A stretch of 38,364 nucleotides of DNA from Acidobacteriota bacterium (GTDB lineage: Bacteria; Acidobacteriota; JAAYUB01): the NCBI GenBank assembly GCA_012517875.1, contig JAAYUB010000144.1, positions 1 to 38,364 of the forward strand. Direction: 5' to 3'. Position 1 is the stretch's first letter. The number at the start of each line of letters is the position of its first letter. Under the pieces are notes generated by a model that was not told the DNA's origin, ran no database searches, and worked only from the letters and a program-made list of their open reading frames with translations. The translations under genes and the position numbers were made by a program. This document shows, in pieces, positions 25,307 through 33,241 of the stretch.

Positions 25307-26443
25307 ATGAATGACACCATGATCAGCCTGTGCTTGACGGCCGCAATGGTGCTGCTGGCGGGGTGCGCCTTCGTCTCCGGCGACAATCCGACGTCTCCGC
25401 CGGAGGGTTCTGCACCGGACGCCGCCGCCCCGGCTCAACGCACGGCGCTGCCGGCGGCGCCGTCCGGCTCCGGGACCTACCTCACCCTGTATCGGGAGCA
25501 GTCGCAGGGCGCTTTCCAGATGCTCATCCCCAAAGGCTGGCAGGCGGACGGCGGGATGATCGGGTCCGGACTCGGCTGGAACGTTGTGGACCTGGTGGAA
25601 TACAACATCCGCTTCCGGGTCACCAGCCCGGACGGTCAATCGTTCTTCGGCTACTATCCACGTTTCTACTTTCAGGATCCCGCGGTCACCGCCCGGAGCA
25701 GCATGGGCATGCTGCAACCGCAGCCGGGCCAGGTGCAGAACGGCTGTTGGCTGTACCCATACCTGTCGATCCGCCAGTACCTGGAGGTCATCGTCTTCGG
25801 ACAACTGGCCGCCCAAGAGATCCGGAACCCGCACTTCGTCGGGGACGTGGTGCCCGTCCCGGCGCTCAAGGCCCTCGTGCCAAGTGTCGCCTCCCATTAC
25901 CAGGCCGGTTATGCCGATTTCGTCTGCATGGTGCGGGGGGTTCCCAGTTACGGCCGCATTTACACGGTGCTTTACAATCTGCAGGACATGATCTGGTCCA
26001 CCGTGTTCACCGCCGGTTGGCTGGCGCCCCAGAGCCGCTGGCGCGAGGACGGCCGGATCATGGAGATCTGCCTGAAGACCTTCCGACTGGATCCCCAGTG
26101 GGCGGCCCGGGCCGCCGCCGCCGCCGCCGAGCGGTCCAAACAGTACGGAGACACGCTGCGCTACCTGAACGACGTCGACCGGCAGATCACCGAGCACCGC
26201 AGCCAGACCCGGTCGGACATCCAGGAGGAGTTCTACAAGGCCATCACGGGCCAGATCGAGACCCGCGACCCCCAGACCGGTCAGGAAACCTGGCTGCCGG
26301 CGTACCGTTTCGCCTTCACCGACGGCCGCGGCAACTATTTCCTGAGCGACGATCCCAATCATAACCCGACCCGCGCCCATCCCGAGTGGCGCGCCCTGGA
26401 TCTGATCAACCGCAACGATCCCGACTACCGGTCCCGCCGGTAG
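25307..26443 (+). CDS. Predicted lipoprotein of unknown function
   Basis: A 378-residue protein I do not recognise. The signal peptide ends in the lipobox LLAGC (Cys20), followed by a Pro/Ala/Ser-rich linker to about residue 55. The globular part starts GTYLTLYREQSQGAFQMLIPKGWQ, resembling proteins in which a beta-rich domain opens with 'f.v.lP.gW'. It is rich in aromatic residues and keeps Cys at 147 and 224-226 region (NGCWLYPY, DFVCMVRG). A helical stretch AARAAAAAAERSKQYGDTLRYLNDVD-like precedes a polar C-terminus ending YRSRR. GAGGG at 25298-25302 supports ATG 25307. It appears to be a single-gene unit. Confidence 0.72.
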   Translation: MNDTMISLCLTAAMVLLAGCAFVSGDNPTSPPEGSAPDAAAPAQRTALPAAPSGSGTYLTLYREQSQGAFQMLIPKGWQADGGMIGSGLGWNVVDLVEYNIRFRVTSPDGQSFFGYYPRFYFQDPAVTARSSMGMLQPQPGQVQNGCWLYPYLSIRQYLEVIVFGQLAAQEIRNPHFVGDVVPVPALKALVPSVASHYQAGYADFVCMVRGVPSYGRIYTVLYNLQDMIWSTVFTAGWLAPQSRWREDGRIMEICLKTFRLDPQWAARAAAAAAERSKQYGDTLRYLNDVDRQITEHRSQTRSDIQEEFYKAITGQIETRDPQTGQETWLPAYRFAFTDGRGNYFLSDDPNHNPTRAHPEWRALDLINRNDPDYRSRR

Positions 26444-26738
26444 CCGGGGCGCCGCGGACACCGGCGGTGCGGATGCATCGATCGGCGGTTCCATCGTTTG
26501 CCTGCACTCTCCGTAGCGTGCGCTGACGCTAGGCGGCGGATGCACCAATCCGCCCAACCGCCTCAGCCGACCAGCCCGTTCATTCATCATACCGTCTCCG
26601 GGATTCATGCAACAACAGGCACCGGTTAGACGTATGCCTTTCCGTCGCCCTGTTTTTGGAGTATGCTGTATTCCGTGAGTTGAATCGACGAATCAGCCCG
26701 GCACTCTTCCGGCTGACCATGAATTGAAACAAAACGTG
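26444..26738. other. Non-coding spacer before the metal-uptake cluster
   Basis: About 295 bp without a convincing gene; base composition falls from GC-rich to mixed here. It holds a hairpin GGCGGAT-6 nt-ATCCGCC (26535-26554) without a U-tract and two GTATGC words (26632-26637, 26661-26666) spaced 29 bp apart in the likely promoter region. A metal-dependent operator (Zur or Fur type) would be expected here but I cannot identify one. Confidence 0.4.
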
Positions 26739-27224
26739 ATGACGATACTGAAGCACGCTCAGCATTGGCCACCACCTAACCGAAACCGGCGATTCCAGCA
26801 CGGCGGCAAGACGCTCGTTGCCGTGCTGCTTCTGGTCACCTTCGGCTTGTTTCCGGCCCACCAGATTCTGCACTTGTTTTTCGCCGATCACACCCACCGA
26901 TACTGCAGGATCCATTACCAGATCGAAGATATTTATCCGACTGACGTCCTCGACTCGATCCTCACAGTCACCGAAGACCCGGCTCATGAAACCGTGCAGC
27001 CGCTCGACCCTGCGTCGCGCGCCTGGAATCATCGCCATCACGGTTGCGACATTCTGAAACTTTGCTTTGAATCCAAGTCGGCCGGTTCATTCCAGGCAAC
27101 CGAGGTCAGACAACCAGTCGTCACCCTGGTGGCACCGATGGTCTGGTCGATTGATTTCACCGGATCATGCCCGCTGGTGCTGCTCTCTCCCAAACACTCC
27201 CCTCCCCGGGCTTCCTGTCACTAG
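26739..27224 (+). CDS. Small membrane protein with His/Cys clusters, possibly metal-related
   Basis: A 161-residue protein that I cannot assign to a named family. One hydrophobic segment (about residues 30-47, TLVAVLLLVTFGLFPAHQIL) is followed by a probable periplasmic part containing HLFFADHTHRYCRIHYQIED, that is H-x-H-x2-C-x2-H, and a second cluster NHRHHGCDIL. It ends in LSPKHSPPRASCH. These are typical metal-binding spacings. ATG 26739 was chosen; GTG 26736 and TTG 26724 are in-frame alternatives and no clear ribosome site decides. It is the first gene of the unit with a porin, a ZnuA-like protein and a ZnuB-like permease, so a role in zinc or manganese handling is inferred from context. 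Confidence 0.6.
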   Translation: MTILKHAQHWPPPNRNRRFQHGGKTLVAVLLLVTFGLFPAHQILHLFFADHTHRYCRIHYQIEDIYPTDVLDSILTVTEDPAHETVQPLDPASRAWNHRHHGCDILKLCFESKSAGSFQATEVRQPVVTLVAPMVWSIDFTGSCPLVLLSPKHSPPRASCH

Positions 27225-27323
27225 TCAGCAAAAACCGTTCTTCATCGATCATCAGATCCTTCGCGTTTGGAAACCGGCTGTTTGCCGCCAGACGACATGC
27301 ACTCATTTGGGAGAATTCAAACC

Positions 27324-28718
27324 ATGAGTATAAGGCCACAAATTGTACCCATCTCACTGGCTATCGTTCTGACCCTTTTGCTCAGCGGCCTGACTACCGC
27401 CGCTGATGATCCGGCGCACCCGGCGCCGTCACCCGCCGTCACGCCAGTCCAACAACCCGTTGATGCCCGGGACGAGCGGATTCGCCAGCTCGAAGACAGG
27501 GTGCGGGAACTCGAACAGAAACTGGGCGTTCTGATGGAGCGCCTGGACATCGACGAGCAGCGCCAGATGATCCAGGAAGCGCAGGCGGCCGCCTTGCAGG
27601 CCGGCGAGGAATCCAAGCCGGAACAGCGGGAGTTTCTTGAGGGAGGCTTGGCGCTGCAGAAGTTGAATCCCGAAATCACTTTCTGCGCCGATTTTCTCGG
27701 CACCGTGATCATCGACGACGGCAAGTTCTACGCCGGCGAGACCGATCGCAGCGGCTTTCAAACGCGGTCGGACGGCCTGCATTTTCAGCATCAGTTGGAT
27801 CCCTACTCGAGTTTTAAGAGCGCTTTTCATTTTTCACCCGAGCACGGCGTCGACATCGAAGAAGTCTATATCAACTGGTCCGGAGTCATTCCCGCCATTT
27901 CATTCACGACGGGGCGTTTTCGGCAGAATTTCGGCATCCTCAACCGATGGCACGATCACGATCTGGACCAGACCAGCTATCCGGCCGCTCTCCGCCTGGT
28001 GCTGGGCGAGGAGGGCCTGGTCGGCAACGGGGTCATGGTCAAATGGTTGATGCCGCCGCTGTGGGCGCATGCCAACGAGCTGACGCTGGAGGTGGTCGAC
28101 GGCGACGACGAGACCCTGTTCTCCGGTCAGCACTTCAGCGTTCCCAGCACCTTGGTCCATCTGAAGAACTATTACGATCTCAGTGCCAGCACCTACCTGG
28201 AATTCGGCCTGACCGGAATGTTCGGCGGCAACAACCGACGCGGCTGGGCGAATGAAGCGGGCGAGTTGATCGACGAGCCCTGGCGGCGTACCCTTGCCGC
28301 CGGCATGGACCTGACTCTCTTCTGGTCGCCGCAGACCCGCGCCAAATATGACCAGTTGACCTGGCGGACCGAATTTTATTTTGTGGACAAGGAGCTGCCT
28401 CCTGACGCCGGGACGGTGTATTCGAGATCCTGGGGGTTGTATTCCTACCTGCAGAAACAACTCTCGGCGCGATGGTTTGCGGGCATCCGGGGTGACGCCG
28501 CCCGGCCGACCTTCCGCCAGCGCGACCTGGTCGCGTGGGATGTGGTCCCCTACCTCACCTTCTGGCAGAGTGAGTTCGTTTATCTCCGGCTGGAATACCA
28601 ATACGGCCGCAACCTGCCGGCCTGGTCGGAAACGGGTGGCTTCATGCCACGCACCGACAACCGCCTGCTGCTCCAGCTCAACTTCGCGGCGGGACCCCAC
28701 AAGCATGAAAAATATTGA
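27324..28718 (+). CDS. Outer-membrane porin-like protein with N-terminal coiled coil
   Basis: A 464-residue protein. ATG 27324 has GGGAG at 27309-27313. A signal peptide (about residues 1-27, ending TTAAD) precedes a Pro-rich linker and a periplasmic coiled coil (about 48-75, RIRQLEDRVRELEQKLGVL). The rest is alternating-hydrophobic beta-strand sequence ending in an aromatic-rich strand (RLLLQLNFAAG), as in barrel porins. GRFRQNFGILNRWHDHDLDQ is the segment shared by phosphate-selective-porin-like and metal-regulated OM proteins. It probably lets the metal cross the outer membrane for the binding protein encoded 13 bp downstream. It could equally be a general porin placed in this unit. Confidence 0.75.
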   Translation: MSIRPQIVPISLAIVLTLLLSGLTTAADDPAHPAPSPAVTPVQQPVDARDERIRQLEDRVRELEQKLGVLMERLDIDEQRQMIQEAQAAALQAGEESKPEQREFLEGGLALQKLNPEITFCADFLGTVIIDDGKFYAGETDRSGFQTRSDGLHFQHQLDPYSSFKSAFHFSPEHGVDIEEVYINWSGVIPAISFTTGRFRQNFGILNRWHDHDLDQTSYPAALRLVLGEEGLVGNGVMVKWLMPPLWAHANELTLEVVDGDDETLFSGQHFSVPSTLVHLKNYYDLSASTYLEFGLTGMFGGNNRRGWANEAGELIDEPWRRTLAAGMDLTLFWSPQTRAKYDQLTWRTEFYFVDKELPPDAGTVYSRSWGLYSYLQKQLSARWFAGIRGDAARPTFRQRDLVAWDVVPYLTFWQSEFVYLRLEYQYGRNLPAWSETGGFMPRTDNRLLLQLNFAAGPHKHEKY

Positions 28719-28731
28719 CAGGAGTAACTCC

Positions 28732-29571
28732 ATGAACAATCGACTCCCGTGGCTCTTTTTGATACTGGGCGCCCTATGTTGGGGCTCGGTCCCCGCCCGG
28801 ACGGCGGACGGCAAATTGCGGGTGGTTGTGACCTACTCGGCCTACCACTCCATTGCAGAGTATATCGGCGGCGACAAGGTAGTCGTGTCACACATAGTGG
28901 AGGGCAATCAGGACCCTCACATCGTCCGCCCAAAGCCCAGTTTGGCCGTGATGCTCAAATCAGCAGACGTCTATGTGGCCACCGGTATGGATCTGGAAAT
29001 GTGGTCACCGGCCCTGGTGGATATGTCCGGCAATCCGAACATTCGCAGCGGTCAGAAAGGCTACGTTTCCGCCAGCGCCGGGTTGCGCCTGCTCGAGACA
29101 CCGGTCACGATCTCCCGGGCGGAAGGTGACGTGCACATCTACGGCAACCCCCACATCCACACCAGTCCGCTCAACGGGAAAACCATAGCCGAAAACATCT
29201 GCGTCGGTCTGAAGCGGAACGCGCCCGAACACGCTGAGTATTTCGACCAGAACCTCAAACGCTTCATCGAGGAAATCGACCGGCGGACGTTCGGCGACGA
29301 GTTGGTCCGGCTGCTGGGCGGCAGGGTGCTGACCGACCTGGCGCAAAAGGGCCAACTGTTTTCATTTCTTGAAAACAAGCAATACCACGGCCAGCCGTTG
29401 TCGGCTCGCCTCGGCGGCTGGATGAAGGCCGCCGAGCCGTTGCGCGGCTTGAAGATTGTCGCGTATCATAAAAACATCAGCTATTTCGCCGAACTGTTCA
29501 ACATCGAGATCGTCGATTACCTGGAGCCCAAGCCGGGCATCCCCCCACCCCGGGCCACATCACGACGGTGA
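28732..29571 (+). CDS. ZnuA-like metal-binding protein, N-terminal part (frameshifted gene)
   Basis: The first 279 residues of a cluster A-I (zinc/manganese) ABC substrate-binding protein. A signal peptide (1-24, no lipobox) is followed by KLRVVVTYSAYHSIAEYIGGD. Likely metal ligands are His63 (GNQDPHIVRP), His141 (YGNPHIHTSP) and His246 (AYHKNISYF). At PKPGIPP the frame departs from the family and stops ten codons later. Adding one base to the run of six C at 29541-29546 restores PGIPPTPGHITTVIDKM and joins it to the next frame. So this is one gene broken by a -1 shift, either a real mutation or a sequencing error. AGGAG at 28720-28724 precedes the ATG. Confidence 0.82.
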   Translation: MNNRLPWLFLILGALCWGSVPARTADGKLRVVVTYSAYHSIAEYIGGDKVVVSHIVEGNQDPHIVRPKPSLAVMLKSADVYVATGMDLEMWSPALVDMSGNPNIRSGQKGYVSASAGLRLLETPVTISRAEGDVHIYGNPHIHTSPLNGKTIAENICVGLKRNAPEHAEYFDQNLKRFIEEIDRRTFGDELVRLLGGRVLTDLAQKGQLFSFLENKQYHGQPLSARLGGWMKAAEPLRGLKIVAYHKNISYFAELFNIEIVDYLEPKPGIPPPRATSRR

Positions 29572-29801
29572 TCGACAAGATGCACAGTCAGCACATCCAC
29601 ATCCTGTGGGCCGAAAACTATTTCGACATCGCTCAGGTGAAAAAAGTCGCCGAACGAGTCGGCGCTAGGCCAGTGATCGTTGCCTTGGCGCCCGGCAGCC
29701 AGCCGGACATGCGAACATTTTTTGACATGTTCGACATCTGGATCCGCGAACTCAAAAACGCTGCGCTGGAAAACGGATCGCGCCATCCAGCCAGTTCCTG
29801 A
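29568..29801 (+). CDS. ZnuA-like metal-binding protein, C-terminal part
   Basis: Seventy-seven residues that complete the broken gene: KMHSQHIHILWAENYFD, then VAERVGARPVIVALAPG and DMFDIWIRELKNA, the usual end of the second lobe of ZnuA-type proteins; an acidic residue in WAENYFD would be the fourth metal ligand. A GTG at 29568 overlaps the upstream stop (GTGA), so independent translation by coupling is conceivable. A free C-terminal sub-lobe would not make a working binding protein unless the two halves associate. It ends 14 bp before the permease gene. Confidence 0.7.
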   Translation: MIDKMHSQHIHILWAENYFDIAQVKKVAERVGARPVIVALAPGSQPDMRTFFDMFDIWIRELKNAALENGSRHPASS

Positions 29802-29815
29802 TAGCCGGGTGTGAC

Positions 29816-31165
29816 ATGAACATTCTGGAACTGATGGCCGCCCCGTTCGTTGAATGCCTGGTGTTGGTTGCCATCCACACCTATTTGGGCATCCATGTGC
29901 TGAAGCGCCGGGTGATATTCGTGGATCTGGCACTGGCCCAGATCGCCGCCCTGGGTTCGACGGTCGGATTCCTGTTCGGGATCATGCCGGACACCACCGG
30001 CGCCCTGCTCTTTTCCATCGCTTTCACGTTCATCGGAGCTGCGGTCTTCGCCGTGACCCGTTTTCGGCACGAGCGGGTGCCCCAGGAGGCGATCATCGGG
30101 CTGACCTATGCCGTTTCCTGCGCCGTGGCCATCCTGGTGATTGAAAAGACCCGTGGCGCCGAACACCTGAAAGACATTCTCGTCGGCAACCTGCTGTGGG
30201 TCACCTGGTCCGACGTCGCACTGGCGGCGGCGGTCTATCTCGGCATCGGGGGCATCCATTTTTTCCTGCGCAAGAAGTTCCTGATGATTTCCGACGATCC
30301 GGAAAATGCGCGGTTGATGGGCCTGCAAGTGGGCGTCTGGGACTTTGTTTTTTATCTGACCTTCGGCGTGGTGATCAGTCTGTCGACCCGTGTCGCCGGC
30401 GTGCTGCTGGTGTTCGTGTTTTTGGTGGCGCCGGCCATTCTGGCCTTTTCACTCACGCAACGCATGTCCACTCAGTTGCTCATCGGCTGGGGGACCGGAA
30501 CCATCGTCACCACAGTGGGTCTGTATCTGTCGTGGGCGGCGGACCTTCCCAGCGGTCCGGCGGTGATCGCCTTCTACGGTGTGGCGTTGGTCCTGGCCGG
30601 CATTGTCATCTTTCTGGTCCGGGCTGAAGACCGAAAGCGGGCTTGGCGATTGTTCGCGGCCGGCATCGCCATGGTGTTCCTGGTCGCCGCGGCGCTGTGG
30701 TTCGTGGGCACCTGGATCGCCTCCTCGACAATCGCCGTGAGCGAGGAGGCGCAACTGGTCGAGCAGGATCTCGGCCGGGATCGTTCGGTGGCGATCGAGC
30801 GTGATGCCCAGGAGCGTGAGATCCAGCACCGGCTGTTGTCGGATCGGGTCGGTTTCTGTGTGGCGACCAGTCGAATCACCGAGTATCTGGACCGGGCCGG
30901 TCCCGAAGCGCGGATCGAATACATCCGGATCCAGCTGAACGCTGAGCCACGAAAGGGATTGGAGTACCTGGTGATCGCATTGGCCGATGATGACATGGCC
31001 GTACTGTACCGTGAAGAGTTGGTGCAGATCTTGAAGGAGACCACGGGTCGGAAGTTTGGATTTGACCCGCAGTTGGACTACGCTGCCAATGCACCATCCA
31101 TCAAGCGGATCTGCCGACATCTTCGAAGCTTCCCCCGCGTCCGTCGGGGCACGGGGTCATTATAA
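29816..31165 (+). CDS. ABC-3 family (ZnuB-like) metal permease with soluble C-terminal extension
   Basis: A 449-residue protein. Residues 1-268 are a complete ABC-3 permease: ALAQIAALGSTVGFLFG (39-55), QEAIIGLTYAVSCAVAILV (90-108), DILVGNLLWVTWSDV (120-134), the DDPENARLMGLQVGVWD coupling region (160-176) and STRVAGVLLVFVFLVAPA (190-207). Usual members end there. Here an extra membrane helix (about 279-300) leads to some 145 further residues. Their end, ALADDDMAVLYREELVQIL then TGRKFGFDPQLDYAANAPSIKRI, resembles the last unit of HEAT-repeat domains. It imports zinc or manganese with the ZnuA-like protein upstream. No ATPase gene lies in the unit, so it must come from elsewhere. Confidence 0.85.
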   Translation: MNILELMAAPFVECLVLVAIHTYLGIHVLKRRVIFVDLALAQIAALGSTVGFLFGIMPDTTGALLFSIAFTFIGAAVFAVTRFRHERVPQEAIIGLTYAVSCAVAILVIEKTRGAEHLKDILVGNLLWVTWSDVALAAAVYLGIGGIHFFLRKKFLMISDDPENARLMGLQVGVWDFVFYLTFGVVISLSTRVAGVLLVFVFLVAPAILAFSLTQRMSTQLLIGWGTGTIVTTVGLYLSWAADLPSGPAVIAFYGVALVLAGIVIFLVRAEDRKRAWRLFAAGIAMVFLVAAALWFVGTWIASSTIAVSEEAQLVEQDLGRDRSVAIERDAQEREIQHRLLSDRVGFCVATSRITEYLDRAGPEARIEYIRIQLNAEPRKGLEYLVIALADDDMAVLYREELVQILKETTGRKFGFDPQLDYAANAPSIKRICRHLRSFPRVRRGTGSL

Positions 31166-31227
31166 GGGTGAAAAGACAACGCCGCCCCCGGCGGACCGGA
31201 TGTCCCGGCCGGGCGGTGGTCATCAAA

Positions 31228-31243
31228 AAACAAACGTTTGTTT
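31228..31243. promoter_or_regulatory. Perfect 16 bp palindrome, TetR-operator-like
   Basis: AAACAAACGTTTGTTT is fully self-complementary. The ACAAACGTTTGT core is the form often bound by TetR-family repressors. No regulator gene is beside it; the nearest downstream start is tonB, 342 bp away. Function is inferred from symmetry only. Confidence 0.45.
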
Positions 31244-31472
31244 CCGGTCACGGCTTCGGGTGATGTTGCCCAATCGGCGCGGCGTGCGCGTCCGTCACCA
31301 ATCGGTTCAGGCGGATCGGATTTCTCAGGTCCCCGCGTCCGACGGCGAGACGGTTCACTTGGGAAGTCTGCCGGGACGATACCGCGTGCTTCATCGGATG
31401 CCGGGTTGATTCCGCCGCCGGCTGCGGTCCGTGGGCAACTTTTTAAACTTTATCCCCGTAGAAGCAATCTAA

Positions 31473-31520
31473 CTCCCTGTGGCTGACGCTTCGAACCGGT
31501 CGCCGGCGGTATACAGGGAG
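31473..31520. repeat. Inverted repeat just upstream of the tonB promoter
   Basis: CTCCCTGT (31473-31480) and ACAGGGAG (31513-31520), a perfect 8 bp pair separated by 32 bp, ending 2 bp before the -35 hexamer. It could be a two-site regulator target or chance. Confidence 0.3.
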
Positions 31521-31522
31521 CG

Positions 31523-31551
31523 TTGACTTGGACCCTGACGGCAGGTAGAAT
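31523..31551 (+). promoter_or_regulatory. Promoter of tonB
   Basis: TTGACT (31523-31528), 17 bp spacer, TAGAAT (31546-31551); 33 bp ahead of the start codon. Confidence 0.72.
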
Positions 31552-31584
31552 ACGGCGGTTCGGCAGGCAACCGACGGGCGAAAC

Positions 31585-32376
31585 ATGACCGAGAACAGCC
31601 AGAGCATCAAACGCGAAGCGCTCTCCGACCTCCTCTTCCGCGAGGAGCGGCGGCCCCTGCGCCCCGCCATCATCGCCGCGATCATCTTCCACATCATCAT
31701 CTTCTTCATCCGCTTCCCCGACTTGGCGTCCCGCATGCTCGAGCCCACCGTCTACCGCCTGGTCAACATTCAGTCGCTGGCGCCGCCCCAGAACGCCGGT
31801 GGCGGCCGCGGCGTCACCAAGCCGAGTCCCGAGACGCCCCAACAGGCCACCACCATCCCCAAGCCGGACCCGGTCTTCGTCCCCGTGCCCGATCTGACAC
31901 CTGACCAGCCGGAACCCACCTACGAACCGGAGAAGATCACCCTGCCCACATTCGAAGGCGAGATCGTCAACGACCTGAGCCTCGGCGAGATCTACGCGCC
32001 GGGCGGCGGCACCACCGGCGGCGGCACCGGCGGCGGCTACGGCGGCGGCACCGGCGGCGGCATCGGCCCCGGCGAGGGGGACGGGGTCTACTCGGTCGGC
32101 GCGGGCATCATCCCCCCCGAGGCGGTGATCAAGCCGTCGCCCAAATTCACCGACGACGCCATCCGCAACCGCATCTCCGGCATCGTGCTGCTGTACGGGA
32201 TCATCCGCAAGGACGGCCGCGTGGACAGTCTCAAGGTCATCCGCAGCCTCGGCTACGGCCTGGACGAGGAGGCCCTCACCACGGTGGCCACCAAATGGAA
32301 GTTCCGGCCGGCGATGAAGGACGGCCGGCCGGTGGACTGCTACGTCACCATCGAAGTCAGCTTCACGCTGTATTAG
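31585..32376 (+). CDS. tonB: TonB-family energy transducer
   Basis: A 263-residue inner-membrane-anchored periplasmic protein. One transmembrane helix (about 28-43, PAIIAAIIFHIIIFFI) is followed by a Pro-rich section (PETPQQATTIPKPDPVFVPVPD), a Gly-rich stretch (about 141-170, GGGTTGGGTGGGYGGG) and a C-terminal TonB domain (about 175-263) with ISGIVLLYGIIRKDGRVDSL and ALTTVATKWKFRPAMKDGRPV. It would transmit proton-motive force to outer-membrane receptors. No exbB, exbD or receptor gene is close. It has an unusually long cytoplasmic N-terminus (27 residues). It converges with lipM, the stops being 10 bp apart. Confidence 0.88.
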   Translation: MTENSQSIKREALSDLLFREERRPLRPAIIAAIIFHIIIFFIRFPDLASRMLEPTVYRLVNIQSLAPPQNAGGGRGVTKPSPETPQQATTIPKPDPVFVPVPDLTPDQPEPTYEPEKITLPTFEGEIVNDLSLGEIYAPGGGTTGGGTGGGYGGGTGGGIGPGEGDGVYSVGAGIIPPEAVIKPSPKFTDDAIRNRISGIVLLYGIIRKDGRVDSLKVIRSLGYGLDEEALTTVATKWKFRPAMKDGRPVDCYVTIEVSFTLY

Positions 32377-32386
32377 AAGTCCCCGC

Positions 32387-33193
32387 TCATTCGGAAGGCA
32401 CGGCGAACTGACCGGCCAGAGCCCGGGCGCGCTCCAGTTCCGCCGGAGTGAACGCGCCCCGCGGGGCGGCGTCAGCGAGCCTGAACTCCTCGGCGAAACC
32501 CCGGGCGAAGGCCCCCGCCAGGTCGGCATACGGCGGTGTCGGCGTAACAAAGTCGCCGATTGAGGCCATGACCGCCTGCAGCGGGGCGGCCTCGACCCCC
32601 ATGGCGCCCGCTTGCAGCCGCCAGTCGTAGGCGTACGGGATGGAGCCGTGCTGGAGGAAGGCGGCGCGGAGGCGTTTCTGGGCGCTGCCGATGATCTTCC
32701 GCTCGCCCACAATGATCTCGTAATGGGAGGCGCTGGAAAAGCAAGGGTGCGGATTGTGGATGTAATTGTCGCTGCGCGTCGGGGCCAGGCTGCCGTGGTT
32801 CTGAATCGCCGCCGGCGCGCCCAGCAGCTGGAGACCGCGGCACAGCGCCCGGGAGATGCACAGGTAGATGTCCAGAATGCGCTGGACCGGGAAGTGGTCC
32901 CGGTCATTCGAGACCACGCTGTAGGTGAGTTCCAGGTGGTGGAGCACCGCCCCGCCGCCGGTGGGCCGGCGGACGATCGCCACGCCGTTGTCGCGGCAGA
33001 ACGCCGCGTCGGCGGCGCGGGCCACGTCCTGCTTGTTGCCCAGACTCAGGGTGGGCACATCCCACTGGTAGAAGCGCAGCGTGGTTTGGGGTGAGCCGGC
33101 GGTTTCCGCCAGCTCCAGCACCGCGGCGTCGCGGGCCATGTTCTCGATCCCGCTGAGCGCACCGTCGATGATGATCCGCCAAGGTCCGGCCAT
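32387..33193 (-). CDS. Lipoate/octanoate transferase, LipM-like (LplA family fold)
   Basis: A 268-residue biotin/lipoate A/B ligase-family protein. Visible are the RRPTGGGAVLHHLELTYS loop (75-92), the family Lys166 in GERKIIGSAQKR, and FLQHGSI (179-185). Cys151 in HPCFSSASHYEI stands at the position of the catalytic Cys of octanoyltransferase LipM, which transfers octanoate from ACP to GcvH or E2 domains; ATP-dependent LplA ligases lack it. So LipM is favoured over a salvage ligase. There is no lipA, gcvH or E2 gene nearby. It has its own start 48 bp downstream of the UspA-gene stop on the same strand. Confidence 0.82.
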   Translation of the reverse strand: MAGPWRIIIDGALSGIENMARDAAVLELAETAGSPQTTLRFYQWDVPTLSLGNKQDVARAADAAFCRDNGVAIVRRPTGGGAVLHHLELTYSVVSNDRDHFPVQRILDIYLCISRALCRGLQLLGAPAAIQNHGSLAPTRSDNYIHNPHPCFSSASHYEIIVGERKIIGSAQKRLRAAFLQHGSIPYAYDWRLQAGAMGVEAAPLQAVMASIGDFVTPTPPYADLAGAFARGFAEEFRLADAAPRGAFTPAELERARALAGQFAVPSE

Positions 33194-33241
33194 GGGGCAC
33201 CTCCTCGAAAGGGGGCACTATACCCAAGCCGGTCCGGCGAT

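Larger units (their letters stand above)
31166..31584. other. Non-coding spacer before tonB, with operator-like symmetry
   Basis: About 420 bp between co-directional genes. I see no credible gene; short open frames here lack any family-like sequence or ribosome site. It contains a 16 bp perfect palindrome (31228-31243), a pair of 8 bp inverted arms (31473-31480 and 31513-31520) and the tonB promoter (31523-31551). Confidence 0.6.

Noticed and set aside
26580-27041. A minus-strand open frame of 153 codons opposite the small His/Cys protein
   Set aside because: No signal peptide, domain or ribosome site; the plus-strand frame has a membrane helix and metal-type motifs and fits the operon.
31056-31486. 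Short open frames after the permease gene
   Set aside because: They overlap the permease end or the palindrome spacer, are Arg/Ser/Pro-rich and lack start signals.
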